Position numbers and translations under genes: made by a program | Notes under the pieces: generated by a model | Database searches by the model: none | Told to the model about the DNA's origin: nothing | The model's input: only the letters and a program-made list of their open reading frames with translations | Virus record (IMG/VR): IMGVR_UViG_3300051212_000027 | Coordinates: 1-34,016 of that record | Source: a virus | Strand: one strand, 5' to 3' | DNA: 34,016 nt | Shown here: one piece after another, positions 5,664-13,093 of the stretch | How the letters are laid out: each line of letters starts with the position of its first letter | Numbering within the stretch: the stretch's first letter is position 1

Positions 5664-6145
5664 TTCTTGCCGAAAGCCTGCGTGCCAAACCAGAACGCAA
5701 TAATGCTGCTCAAAATCAGCATCTCGTCGTCAGAAAAGACTTCAGCCATTGCAGCAGCAAACGGCACACCCGTGTTGTAGGCATACCAGACGCCTGCGAT
5801 GTTGATGGCGACTAATTCCAGCACAAAGATGTAGGTCACAACCGGGCGCACCGAGGCACGCAGGTTGATCATCCATTGGCTTGCGCCTTTGCCAATCTCA
5901 ACGTCGTGGCTATACAGCGCCTGACGTTCCTCGGCAGCCGTTTGCGTTTGGATTTGCTCCAGTTTGATTTCTTCAACCCGTGCTTGTGCGATAAACCCAC
6001 GTTCTGCGAGGGCTAGTTCACGCTCTTTCTGCGCGGCGACAAGGGCTAACTCATGCTTCTTGTCTTGACGGTCTTGGAAGATTTGCAGAATCTTGGGCAA
6101 ACCGCCTGCGAGGAACGACAGAAACGTGCTAACCATCGTCATCAT
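5660..6145 (-). CDS. Holin-like membrane protein (3TM holin type)
   Basis: 161 aa. An N-terminal short hydrophobic stretch (FLSFLAGGLPKIL) is followed by a long charged coiled coil (about residues 25-78). Then come two membrane spans (VRPVVTYIFVLELVAINIAG and the last ~25 residues LILSSIIAFWFGTQAF). The ending FWFGTQAFGKK and the segment ASVRPVVTY resemble holins of the three-TM gene-transfer-agent type. It would permeabilise the inner membrane so that lysozyme can exit. The first ATG (6145) overlaps the preceding stop (ATGA). Confidence 0.75.
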   Translation of the reverse strand: MMTMVSTFLSFLAGGLPKILQIFQDRQDKKHELALVAAQKERELALAERGFIAQARVEEIKLEQIQTQTAAEERQALYSHDVEIGKGASQWMINLRASVRPVVTYIFVLELVAINIAGVWYAYNTGVPFAAAMAEVFSDDEMLILSSIIAFWFGTQAFGKK

Positions 6146-6555
6146 TTGGAAGCCCTCACAACGTCGTCGCCCTTGGTGACGGTGACATGATCGCCTTCAA
6201 CGTCCACGCGCATCGGCTGCTCTTTGCGATCCAGCCGGTCTAGTTTGGCGATGAGTTCCTTAATCACTTCAAACTCGGGCTTTTCTTCCTTCTCCACCGT
6301 GCCTGCGATATTGGCAAGCATGGAGATAAGAGCGGTCAGCGAGGCACCGAGTAGCCCCATCACAGCAGCGATCTTTTCCGAATCCAGCGCAAGGCTAGAT
6401 AACACACCGATGACCACGATGGCCGTGATGTATTTTAGCCCGTCCTTGCCGATGGCCTTACCGGCTACGTCTTTGGCAGACGACTGTGCCTCAAGCCGTT
6501 GCAACTCAGCCTGTATCTGCACCTTCAGCAACTGGATGTCGGTGGGTTCAGTCAT
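6142..6555 (-). CDS. Two-TM membrane protein of lysis cassette
   Basis: 137 aa. Two hydrophobic segments (about residues 40-58 ITAIVVIGVLSSLALDS and 64-84 VMGLLGASLTALISMLANI) lie between a helical N-terminus and an acidic C-terminal domain ending EGDHVTVTKGDD. Location between two other small membrane proteins and the holin suggests a holin partner or antiholin. I cannot assign a family. It is linked by four-base overlaps on both sides. Confidence 0.65.
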   Translation of the reverse strand: MTEPTDIQLLKVQIQAELQRLEAQSSAKDVAGKAIGKDGLKYITAIVVIGVLSSLALDSEKIAAVMGLLGASLTALISMLANIAGTVEKEEKPEFEVIKELIAKLDRLDRKEQPMRVDVEGDHVTVTKGDDVVRASK

Positions 6556-6746
6556 TTCTGAACAGCCTCAAGAAGCAAAACAGCCATGCTGCCGAGTGCG
6601 CCAAGCAAAATCAAAATGATTGCGCCACCGATCTTTAACATCAGTTGTTCAAGGCGCTTGAGCCGAGCGTGGATGGCCTCGTACCGTACTGTGCAAACAT
6701 CAATGTGGCTGGTGACGGTCACTTCTAGCTCTTGGACTGATGTCAC
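6552..6746 (-). CDS. XhlA-like single-TM lysis accessory protein
   Basis: 64 aa. An N-terminal charged helix (EAIHARLKRLEQLML, residues about 23-37) is followed by one membrane span (IGGAIILILLGALGSMAVLLL). This matches the layout of XhlA/haemolysin-type proteins that assist holins. The similarity is architectural rather than by clear sequence identity. It overlaps its neighbours by four bases, continuing the coupled lysis cluster. Confidence 0.6.
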   Translation of the reverse strand: MTSVQELEVTVTSHIDVCTVRYEAIHARLKRLEQLMLKIGGAIILILLGALGSMAVLLLEAVQK

Positions 6747-7126
6747 GGCATACCCTCAACTGCGACCCACGACAACGTGGCTTCATCCCAACGGTACATC
6801 TTGGGCGGTTCACCCGTACCGGCATCCGATGGCATCGGAACCGGAGCCTGCCATTGGGCGTTTTCGTCCAACACCCATGACGGATACGGCTGCGGCGCTA
6901 CAAAAGCGTCAATGTCAGCGCGGTAGGTGTAGCCGATACCCGCGTAGTTTTTGCGGATGTTGCCGTGATAACTGGTTTGCTTCCAGTTACCGCCAAGCAA
7001 CTTCTGGCAGAACGCCACGCCAATGCTCTCCACCTCTGTGCCGTTGGCGTCAGAGGTGTCGGAGTTGGCTACGACGATGACCCGCAGCACAACATTGTTT
7101 GAGTCAAGTTCAGCAAAATGAGCCAT
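6743..7126 (-). CDS. Conserved phage protein, marine-phage type
   Basis: 127 aa beginning MAHFAELDSNNVVLRVIVV, with QTSYHGNIRKNYAGIGYTYR in the middle, then DAFVAPQPYPSWVLDE and a Trp-containing end. The pattern is that of a small protein very common in marine and freshwater phages near tail-fibre genes. Its function is unknown, but it is assumed to be a virion or fibre-associated protein. It sits between the oxygenase and the lysis cassette, with a 4-base gap upstream. Confidence 0.75.
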   Translation of the reverse strand: MAHFAELDSNNVVLRVIVVANSDTSDANGTEVESIGVAFCQKLLGGNWKQTSYHGNIRKNYAGIGYTYRADIDAFVAPQPYPSWVLDENAQWQAPVPMPSDAGTGEPPKMYRWDEATLSWVAVEGMP

Positions 7127-7130
7127 TGTC

Positions 7131-7733
7131 TTACTCCTTCAAATGCAATGCGGTCAGGCTGCTTTCGTCTCCAACGTAGCCAACCGGGAAAGTGTTAAAC
7201 GCAAGGGAAACGCGATCATCGCCCTGCACGGTTTCTACCATGTGCGTCAGGCTTGACGGAAACAGCATCAAATCGCCAGCGCCAACCTCAAACCACCACG
7301 AATCGCTGTTGTAAAGGTTGTAGTTGTCGGTCGGCAGTTTGATCTGCTGATAGCCGTCTTTGTAAAAGTAAATCTTGTCACGCTCACGGGCAGCCTTAAG
7401 GTACAGCACCCCAGACACAAACGAGTTCGGATGCGCGTGTTTGTGATGGTATTGACCGGCTTTGGTGTAGTTCAGCCACGATTGCGTTAGGCGCAGCGTA
7501 ACGTCGTGTTTTGGCGCATAGATAGAGCGCAGATACTCGTTGACGCTGGCCTCGGCAAACGCCTTGAGGCTTGCCATCGTGTCGTGACGCAGCACATAGC
7601 GGTCATCGCTCGTCGTGTTGCCCATGTTGCTATGCGTCGGCTGCTCGTCCACAAACGCCATTTCCTCGGCGGTGTAATCCCGTCCAAGTTCAAACTTGGC
7701 GACAGCCGTAGGAAAGAGGTTGTATGTAATCAC
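7131..7733 (-). CDS. 2OG-Fe(II) oxygenase-like protein
   Basis: 200 aa resembling the TIGR02466/2OG-FeII_Oxy_5 family. Candidate iron ligands are in HHKHAHPNSFVSGVLYL (H99, H101) and H164 (FPSSLTHMVE). R174 in DDRVSLAFNTFP would bind 2-oxoglutarate. The conserved SGVLYL and FPSSLTH blocks fit the double-stranded beta-helix fold. The target is unknown; similar genes occur beside fibre genes in many phages. It overlaps the upstream small gene by four bases. Confidence 0.8.
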   Translation of the reverse strand: MITYNLFPTAVAKFELGRDYTAEEMAFVDEQPTHSNMGNTTSDDRYVLRHDTMASLKAFAEASVNEYLRSIYAPKHDVTLRLTQSWLNYTKAGQYHHKHAHPNSFVSGVLYLKAARERDKIYFYKDGYQQIKLPTDNYNLYNSDSWWFEVGAGDLMLFPSSLTHMVETVQGDDRVSLAFNTFPVGYVGDESSLTALHLKE

Positions 7734-7978
7734 GCAACCGCCTTTTCAATCTGGGCAACGTAGTCATCAAACGCAGCCTGTTGCTCGGGCAACAGGATCG
7801 TCGGCACCGCGTCCTCAAGTTCTTTGATTTTTTCAATTGTAAACATGATTTCGTCCCATGACGGCTTGGGGCGCGGATCTTCCCAGCGGGTGATCTCGCG
7901 GTTGCTGATTTCCCACTTTGCGCCGGGGCGAAGCAAGTGCATCGCCGTATCAATGCCCATGAGTTGATAGGTTTTCAT
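7730..7978 (-). CDS. Small fibre-associated protein, 82 aa
   Basis: Begins MKTYQLMGIDTAMHLLRPGAKWEISNREITRWEDP. This type (AxxLLRPGAxWxxxxxxxxxW) is often found directly after fibre genes in phages and may help fibre assembly. The C-terminal half is helical. It is coupled by four-base overlaps with both the Gly-rich fibre gene and the oxygenase. The assembly role is inferred from position. Confidence 0.6.
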   Translation of the reverse strand: MKTYQLMGIDTAMHLLRPGAKWEISNREITRWEDPRPKPSWDEIMFTIEKIKELEDAVPTILLPEQQAAFDDYVAQIEKAVA

Positions 7979-10330
7979 GTGAAGTTGACCTTTACAATGA
8001 CCACGCCAGAGCCGCCAGAAGCCCCAGCAGCACCAGAACCGCCACCACCACCACCGCCTGTGTTAGCGGTTCCATTGCCAGCGCCAGCGCCACCGCCAAC
8101 GCCGCCATTGCCACCACCGCCCGTACCGCCAGTTCCAGCCGTACCGGGGGAATTTACAGAACCGCCACCACCGCCAGCGTAGGTTACAGATGAGCCAGAA
8201 ATAGATGACGCAGTTCCTGCGCCGCCGTTGCCTCCGTTACCGGGGGCATTTTGCCCAACTGCGCTTGCGCCGCCTCCGCCGCCGCCACCATAATCTGCTC
8301 CCGGCGCACCAGAGCCGCCGTTATTGCCTTGAGATGGGCTTACGCTTGGGGTGTTGCCTGCCCCGCCCGGTCGGCTTGGCAATGTGCCGCCACCTCCACC
8401 AGAACCGCCTGCTGCGCCAGCGGTTGATCCATTTCCACCACCGCCACCGCCCGCGCTAGTAATAGTGCTAAACGAGGAATTGCCGCCATTAGATGCGGCG
8501 GGAGTTCCATTTCCACCCGCGCCGCCTGCGCCAACCGTAATGGTGTATTCCGTGCCAGCGGTGATGCTAAATCCCGTACCTGTGCGGAACCCACCCGCGC
8601 CGCCACCGCCGCCGTTGTTGACGCCGGGGTTAGCACCACCTCCACCACCCCCCGCAACAACGAGGTAGTCAACGCTCACCGCACCCGCTGGTGCAGTCCA
8701 CTTCTGCGATGACTTGAAGGTGAAGATTGAGGCAGAGCCGATGTCGTACTTGAGGATGACGATGCCGGAGCCGCCTGCGCCAGAGGTTACGCCGGTTGTA
8801 TCGGTATTGTTTCTTGCGCCACCGCCACCACCTCCGGTGTTAGCCGTGCCGTTGGTTGCGTTATTGGTCGTAATAGCACCAGCGCCACCACCACCCGCGC
8901 CACCGCTTCCTGCGGTTCCATACTCTGAACATCCACCGCCGCCGCCTGCATACGTTACAGAGCCACCGGAAATCGCTGACGCAGTCCCCGCGCCGCCATT
9001 ACCGCCCGCATTTGGTGATGAGGTTCCAGCGCCGCCAACAGCGCCAGCCCCACCGCCTCCACCACTATTGGTTTCTGGGCCGGGATTACCGGCGCCGCCG
9101 TTGTTGCCCTGACTTGGGCTAGTTGAAGGCGTATTGCCGCTGCCTCCGGCTTTTCCTGCCCACGATCCACCGCCACCAGAACCGCCATTATTTCCTACGG
9201 TTCCGGTGCTACCAACATAAGCGCCGCCACCACCGCCGCCCGTGGAAGTAATGGTGCTGAACACAGAGTCACTACCATTGTTTCCAACGACGCCGGGAGA
9301 ATTACCCGATACAGAAGCGCCACCAGCACCGACTGTAATCGTGTAGTCGGTGCCAGCCGTTACCGACAAGCCTGTGCCAGTTCTAAATCCACCAGCACCG
9401 CCGCCACCACCAATACGCGCAGCGCCGCTGCCGCCGCCCGCGACGACAAGGTACTCCACCGCGCTAACACCGCTCGGGCAAGTCCATGTGCCGCTAGAAG
9501 TAAACGTGGCTACGACAGATTGGACGGGGACAGAGTATTTGAGGATGACAATGCCAGAGCCGCCTGCGCCGCCAGTAGCGCCGCCGCCTCCACCGCCACC
9601 GCCAGTATTAACAGTTCCAGCAGTTCCTGTGCCAGTTATTACGCCACCACCGCCACCACCCGTGCCGCCTGTACCAGCAACACCGGGAGAAAAAGAGCCA
9701 CCGCCGCCACCGCCAGCATAAGTTACAGACGAACCCGAGATGGATGACGCCGTACCATTACCGCCATTGCCAGCGGTTGAACCTGTGGCATTTCCGCCTA
9801 CCGCTCCTGCTCCGCCACCACCGCCGCCAACATAATTTCCGGCAGACGCTAAAGCCGTTCCGCCATTATTTCCTTGGGATGGAGAAGTGCTTGGGGTATT
9901 GCCTGCGCCACCAGAAGCGGTTGGTGATGTGTTATTGTAATTTGATCCGCCACCACCTGATCCGCCAGCAAGACCGTTTACCGTAAACGTGGAATTACTA
10001 AATAAACTTGCGCCACCACCACCGCCAGCGGAAGTGATAGTGCTGAATGTGGAATCATTACCATTCGTTCCATTTGGATATGGCGCTACTGATGTGCCGC
10101 CATTTCCGCCGCCACCAACTGTAATCGTATAATTTGTTCCTGCGGTGACGGAAAAACCTGTTCCGGTGCGGAAACCGCCAGCACCGCCCCCGCCACCGGG
10201 AGCATCGCCGCCACCGCCGCCACCACCCGCGACGACAAGATATTCAACCTGCGTCACGCCGGTCGGGGCAGTCCAGTTACCCGATGCGGTGAAAATCTTG
10301 TATTCGGTAAACCCGCCCGCCGCAACTCTA
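7975..10330 (-). repeat. Three imperfect ~0.8-kb coding repeats
   Basis: The Gly-rich gene contains three tandem copies of the same domain. The WTxPxG/YLVVAGGG units lie near 10285, 9480 and 8690. On the + strand this reads as C-rich GCCACCACC-type repeats and open frames rich in proline. The similarity is at protein level with divergence in the middle, so it reflects ancient duplication rather than a recent one. Confidence 0.75.
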
Positions 10331-10362
10331 GCGGCGAGGAGCAACTGCATGATGCCGCTCAT
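7975..10362 (-). CDS. Glycine-rich adhesin / tail fibre with three tandem domains
   Basis: 795 aa, probably a receptor-binding fibre tip. It consists of three repeats of about 260 residues (roughly 20-282, 283-541, 542-795). Each opens with a WT(A/C)PxGxxxV(E/D)YLVVAGGG module and continues through GFRTGTG, a T(I)TVG(A/G)GG core and long runs of glycine, ending GSG(I/V)VI. Gly-rich sheets of polyglycine-II helices are known from phage adhesin tips such as S16 gp38, so a similar fold is plausible. No S74 or other chaperone is visible. The start ATG 10362 has a weak ribosome site; 10350 is an alternative. Confidence 0.8.
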   Translation of the reverse strand: MSGIMQLLLAARVAAGGFTEYKIFTASGNWTAPTGVTQVEYLVVAGGGGGGGDAPGGGGGAGGFRTGTGFSVTAGTNYTITVGGGGNGGTSVAPYPNGTNGNDSTFSTITSAGGGGGASLFSNSTFTVNGLAGGSGGGGSNYNNTSPTASGGAGNTPSTSPSQGNNGGTALASAGNYVGGGGGGAGAVGGNATGSTAGNGGNGTASSISGSSVTYAGGGGGGSFSPGVAGTGGTGGGGGGVITGTGTAGTVNTGGGGGGGGATGGAGGSGIVILKYSVPVQSVVATFTSSGTWTCPSGVSAVEYLVVAGGGSGAARIGGGGGAGGFRTGTGLSVTAGTDYTITVGAGGASVSGNSPGVVGNNGSDSVFSTITSTGGGGGGAYVGSTGTVGNNGGSGGGGSWAGKAGGSGNTPSTSPSQGNNGGAGNPGPETNSGGGGGAGAVGGAGTSSPNAGGNGGAGTASAISGGSVTYAGGGGGCSEYGTAGSGGAGGGGAGAITTNNATNGTANTGGGGGGARNNTDTTGVTSGAGGSGIVILKYDIGSASIFTFKSSQKWTAPAGAVSVDYLVVAGGGGGGANPGVNNGGGGGAGGFRTGTGFSITAGTEYTITVGAGGAGGNGTPAASNGGNSSFSTITSAGGGGGGNGSTAGAAGGSGGGGGTLPSRPGGAGNTPSVSPSQGNNGGSGAPGADYGGGGGGGASAVGQNAPGNGGNGGAGTASSISGSSVTYAGGGGGSVNSPGTAGTGGTGGGGNGGVGGGAGAGNGTANTGGGGGGGSGAAGASGGSGVVIVKVNFT

Positions 10363-10366
10363 GGCT

Positions 10367-11167
10367 TTAGCTCACGTTGCCAGAGATAACGCACACCGTA
10401 CCCGACAGAAACAAAATTGTCGCCACCCCTCTAGTTGCAAGCGTAACGGTTGCTTTGTCTGCGTCCGTACCGCCGATGTAAGCCGTTGTGATTGTGCAAG
10501 TGATTGTGACATTGCCCGTGGTGTTGTTGAACACCGACACCACATCACCTAATGCAAACGTAGCGTCAGGAATGGTCACCGAGCCGCCGGTTCCAACTTC
10601 AATGAACTCACCAACGTCGCCGGTAGCCAGCGTGTACGAGGTGGTCTTGGCCGATCCCGAGCGCGGAATGTTGCGGTAGCCGACAGGGTTAGTGCCATCT
10701 ACGGTGCAGTTTGCGAGGCTGCCGGTGCTAGTTCCCGTGCCGCCGTTGGCAACCGGAAGTACACCTGTTGCGCCCGAGGTAAGGTTAACCGTGCCGAGGG
10801 TCTGCTTAAGCGAACCGTTGGTGTCAAACGTGCCGTCCGTTGTCCAAGTGTCGCCTACGTTCAACGTGACCTTGGCGATAGTTCGCAGGGTGCTGTTGTT
10901 GTTGTAGGAGATGGTCAGCGTGACGGCTGCCGTGTCCTTGTTCTCAATGGTGATGGTCTTAACGACGCGGCGCGTGCTAGAAGCAGGGGCAGCTACCAGC
11001 GTGACCGCAGACGTACCGTTTAGCGCACCGTCTGATGCGCCCTCGGTAAACGCCGATCCCGTGTCATCGGCCCATGCCGCCGTGAAATCGGGGTTGGTTG
11101 TGGCCGCCGCGCCTGACATGGCGACCTCAATGGATTTCGTCGTTGCATCAAGGATTAAAAGTGCCAT
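10367..11167 (-). CDS. Fibre or tail-associated structural protein, 266 aa
   Basis: Beta-rich, Thr/Gly/Val-rich virion protein. The N-terminal half contains a globular domain (RRVVKTITIENKDTAAVTLTISYNN, with TLRTIAKVTLNVGDTW), then the common fibre linker TGVLPVANGGTGTSTG (about residues 134-149), then a beta-rich C-terminal domain (SYTLATGDVGEFIEV...VFNNTTGNVTIT). The ANGGTG linker is shared by many phage fibres and is consistent with a trimeric fibre component. ATG 11167 follows TTGAGGTAAAAAC. Confidence 0.72.
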   Translation of the reverse strand: MALLILDATTKSIEVAMSGAAATTNPDFTAAWADDTGSAFTEGASDGALNGTSAVTLVAAPASSTRRVVKTITIENKDTAAVTLTISYNNNSTLRTIAKVTLNVGDTWTTDGTFDTNGSLKQTLGTVNLTSGATGVLPVANGGTGTSTGSLANCTVDGTNPVGYRNIPRSGSAKTTSYTLATGDVGEFIEVGTGGSVTIPDATFALGDVVSVFNNTTGNVTITCTITTAYIGGTDADKATVTLATRGVATILFLSGTVCVISGNVS

Positions 11168-11176
11168 GTTTTTACC

Positions 11177-13093
11177 TCAAGAGATAAACCAAGCGTAAGC
11201 ATTGGAGCCACCGCCCCCACCGCCGCCAGATTGTGCGACCCAAGACAAGTTTCCTGATCCGTTGGTTTGCAACACATACCCATTGATGCCATCGGCATTG
11301 GGCCAAGTATACGTTGCAGAGCCTGCTGATGTTTGAGCGATAAAGCCGACGTATCCAGAGGATGCGCCGATAAAGCGCATCGCTGCCACGTTTGCCGAGG
11401 CGATGGATGCGTTGGTTGCGGTCAGCGTGGAAACTGCCGCTGTACCGATGTTGGCCGAGCCGATAGATACCGAGGCAATCGTGCTGATCACCGCCGTGCC
11501 AATGTTGGCCGAGGCGATACTCGCCCCCGTTGCCGTCAACGCCGCGACATTGGCCGATGCGATGCTCGCTCCGGTGACCTGTGCGTTACCGAGGTTGGCA
11601 GAGGCGATGCTGGCCGACGTAGAGGTGAGGTTGGTCACCGTGCCGGTTGTAAAGAGCGCCACCGCACCGTTGATGGACGCTGCCGAGGCTGCCGTGACAT
11701 CCAACCGCCCCGCATTGGCAGAGGCGATAGACGCCCCTGTGGCGGTGAGCGTGGTGATAACAGCCGTGCCGACGTTGGCCGAGGTAACCGACGCGCCTGT
11801 AGCACGCAAGTCGGTGATGTTGGCAACCCCAACATTGGCCGAGGCGACCGATACGCCGGTCAGCGTCAGCGCCGTGATGTTGGCCGTGCCAAGGTTAGCC
11901 GAGGCAATGCTGGCGTTTGTGGATGTGAGGTTGGTGACCGTGCCGGTAGTGACAACAGCCACACCTGCGTTGATGGAGGCAGCCGATACGCCCGTGGCGT
12001 CCAATCGGGTAACCGCTGCGGTGCCGACGTTAGCCGATGCGACCGAGGCTCCCGTGGCTGTCAAGGTCGTGATGACCGCTGTGCCGACATTAGCAGAGGT
12101 GACCGAGGCTCCCGCTGCACGCAAGTCCGTGACATTGGCTACACCAAAGTTAGCCGACGCCACCGACACGCCCGAAAGCGTAAGGTTGGTGATGTTGGCG
12201 TTGGTCAGGTTGGCCGATGCGATAGATGCGCTAGTGGCCGACAGGTCGGTAACTGTCGCCGTCGTTAGCAGCGCCACGCCCGCATTAACCGACGCAATAG
12301 AGGCTGCGGTGGAGGTGAGGTTAGTCACCGTACCTGTGGAAATAACCGCCGTGCCGACGTTTGCGGAGGTAATAGAGGCGCTGGTAGCACGCAGATCTGT
12401 AACCGCTGCCACCGCTGCGTTCATGGAGGCAGTAGATACGGTTGGCAGGTCGGATCGTCCAACCACAGCCAGCGTACCGCCCACCACCAACGTAGAGCCT
12501 ACGCTGACGTTCGCCTGCAACGTCGTGTTGCCGGTAACCGTCAGGGTGCCGTTGATCGTCGTGTTGCCAAACGAGTTGGCGGCGTTAATCATCTGGAACC
12601 GCGTGCCGTCGTAGACGACCATCACGATTTCGCCAGATTGGATGTCACCCGCGATTAGCGCCGTGCTGCCGTCTCGCGTGACTGCTTTTGCGCCAAGGCT
12701 GTTGATGTTAAGCGTGACAGCGCCGGTATTGGTGCCAGCGGCTACCCAATAGAACATCTGGCCTGCTTCATACGCCGCAAGGACGGGCGAGAGCGTGCCG
12801 GTAACGGTATCAGCACCGCTGACCGAAATCAGTTTGACCGAGGTGGACTGTACTTGTGAGAGGTTAGCGGCGTCGGACGCCAGCGTACCTACCGCAAGGC
12901 CCGTGATCTTGTTGCTGCCCATCGGGATGTTAGCCGTGGGCGTGGATTGACCGTCCTTGGTGATGCAGTTGGTCAAGCCGGTGGCAAGGTCAGCCGTCAG
13001 AGCGTTGAAAACGGTTGACGAAATAACCGTGTTGGCAACGACCGGCTGGCCTGCCGAATTGATGACAAATACGCCGCTGCCGTTAAAGCTCAT
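11177..13093 (-). CDS. Repeat-rich tail fibre protein, 638 aa
   Basis: The N-terminal ~220 residues resemble fibre attachment domains (PMGSNKITGLAVGTLASDAANLSQVQ, typical of phage tail fibres, then a beta-sandwich with MFYWVAAGTNTGAVTLNI). Residues about 225-572 form a long repeat array (see the repeat entry) likely folding as a beta-helix or trimeric shaft. The end has a short beta domain (YTWPNADGINGYVLQTNGSGNLSW) and a poly-Gly hinge before NAYAWFIS. The first-domain signature is shared with podovirus fibres. The start ATG overlaps the preceding stop by four bases. Confidence 0.83.
   Translation of the reverse strand: MSFNGSGVFVINSAGQPVVANTVISSTVFNALTADLATGLTNCITKDGQSTPTANIPMGSNKITGLAVGTLASDAANLSQVQSTSVKLISVSGADTVTGTLSPVLAAYEAGQMFYWVAAGTNTGAVTLNINSLGAKAVTRDGSTALIAGDIQSGEIVMVVYDGTRFQMINAANSFGNTTINGTLTVTGNTTLQANVSVGSTLVVGGTLAVVGRSDLPTVSTASMNAAVAAVTDLRATSASITSANVGTAVISTGTVTNLTSTAASIASVNAGVALLTTATVTDLSATSASIASANLTNANITNLTLSGVSVASANFGVANVTDLRAAGASVTSANVGTAVITTLTATGASVASANVGTAAVTRLDATGVSAASINAGVAVVTTGTVTNLTSTNASIASANLGTANITALTLTGVSVASANVGVANITDLRATGASVTSANVGTAVITTLTATGASIASANAGRLDVTAASAASINGAVALFTTGTVTNLTSTSASIASANLGNAQVTGASIASANVAALTATGASIASANIGTAVISTIASVSIGSANIGTAAVSTLTATNASIASANVAAMRFIGASSGYVGFIAQTSAGSATYTWPNADGINGYVLQTNGSGNLSWVAQSGGGGGGGSNAYAWFIS
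11375..12425 (-). repeat. Array of 45/60/75-bp coding repeats
   Basis: Encodes about 17 units of pattern (I/V)ASAN(V/L)GTAVITTLTATGAS. Most units are 20 residues; others are 15 or 25 residues, so lengths step by five, with one 18-residue exception (IASANIGTAVISTIASVS). On the + strand it appears as repeated GTTGGCCGAGGCGAT-like motifs. It is coding, not a CRISPR array. Confidence 0.8.

Noticed and set aside
2764-7733. DNA hypermodification system (glycosyltransferase plus oxygenase)
   Set aside because: The oxygenase is of the TIGR02466 type, not the TET/JBP or hydroxymethylpyrimidine route, and no nucleotide-modifying enzymes are present in the window.
8351-9721. Long proline-rich open frames on the + strand (such as 8714-9112)
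   Set aside because: They are the mirror of the Gly-rich codons of the minus-strand fibre gene. Pro-rich composition, no ribosome sites and no independent start support.
11375-12425. CRISPR-like array
   Set aside because: Repeats are in frame, variable and without spacer-like unique sequence; they encode a protein repeat.
11403-12614. 403-aa + strand open frame rich in Ala, Val and Glu
   Set aside because: It lies opposite the repetitive fibre gene. The frame is open only because the repeat unit lacks stops; the minus-strand frame has proper N- and C-terminal domains.
7975-13093. Diversity-generating retroelement acting on the fibres
   Set aside because: No reverse transcriptase or template repeat is seen in the window; fibre repeats do not show the adenine-specific variation pattern that could be judged here.
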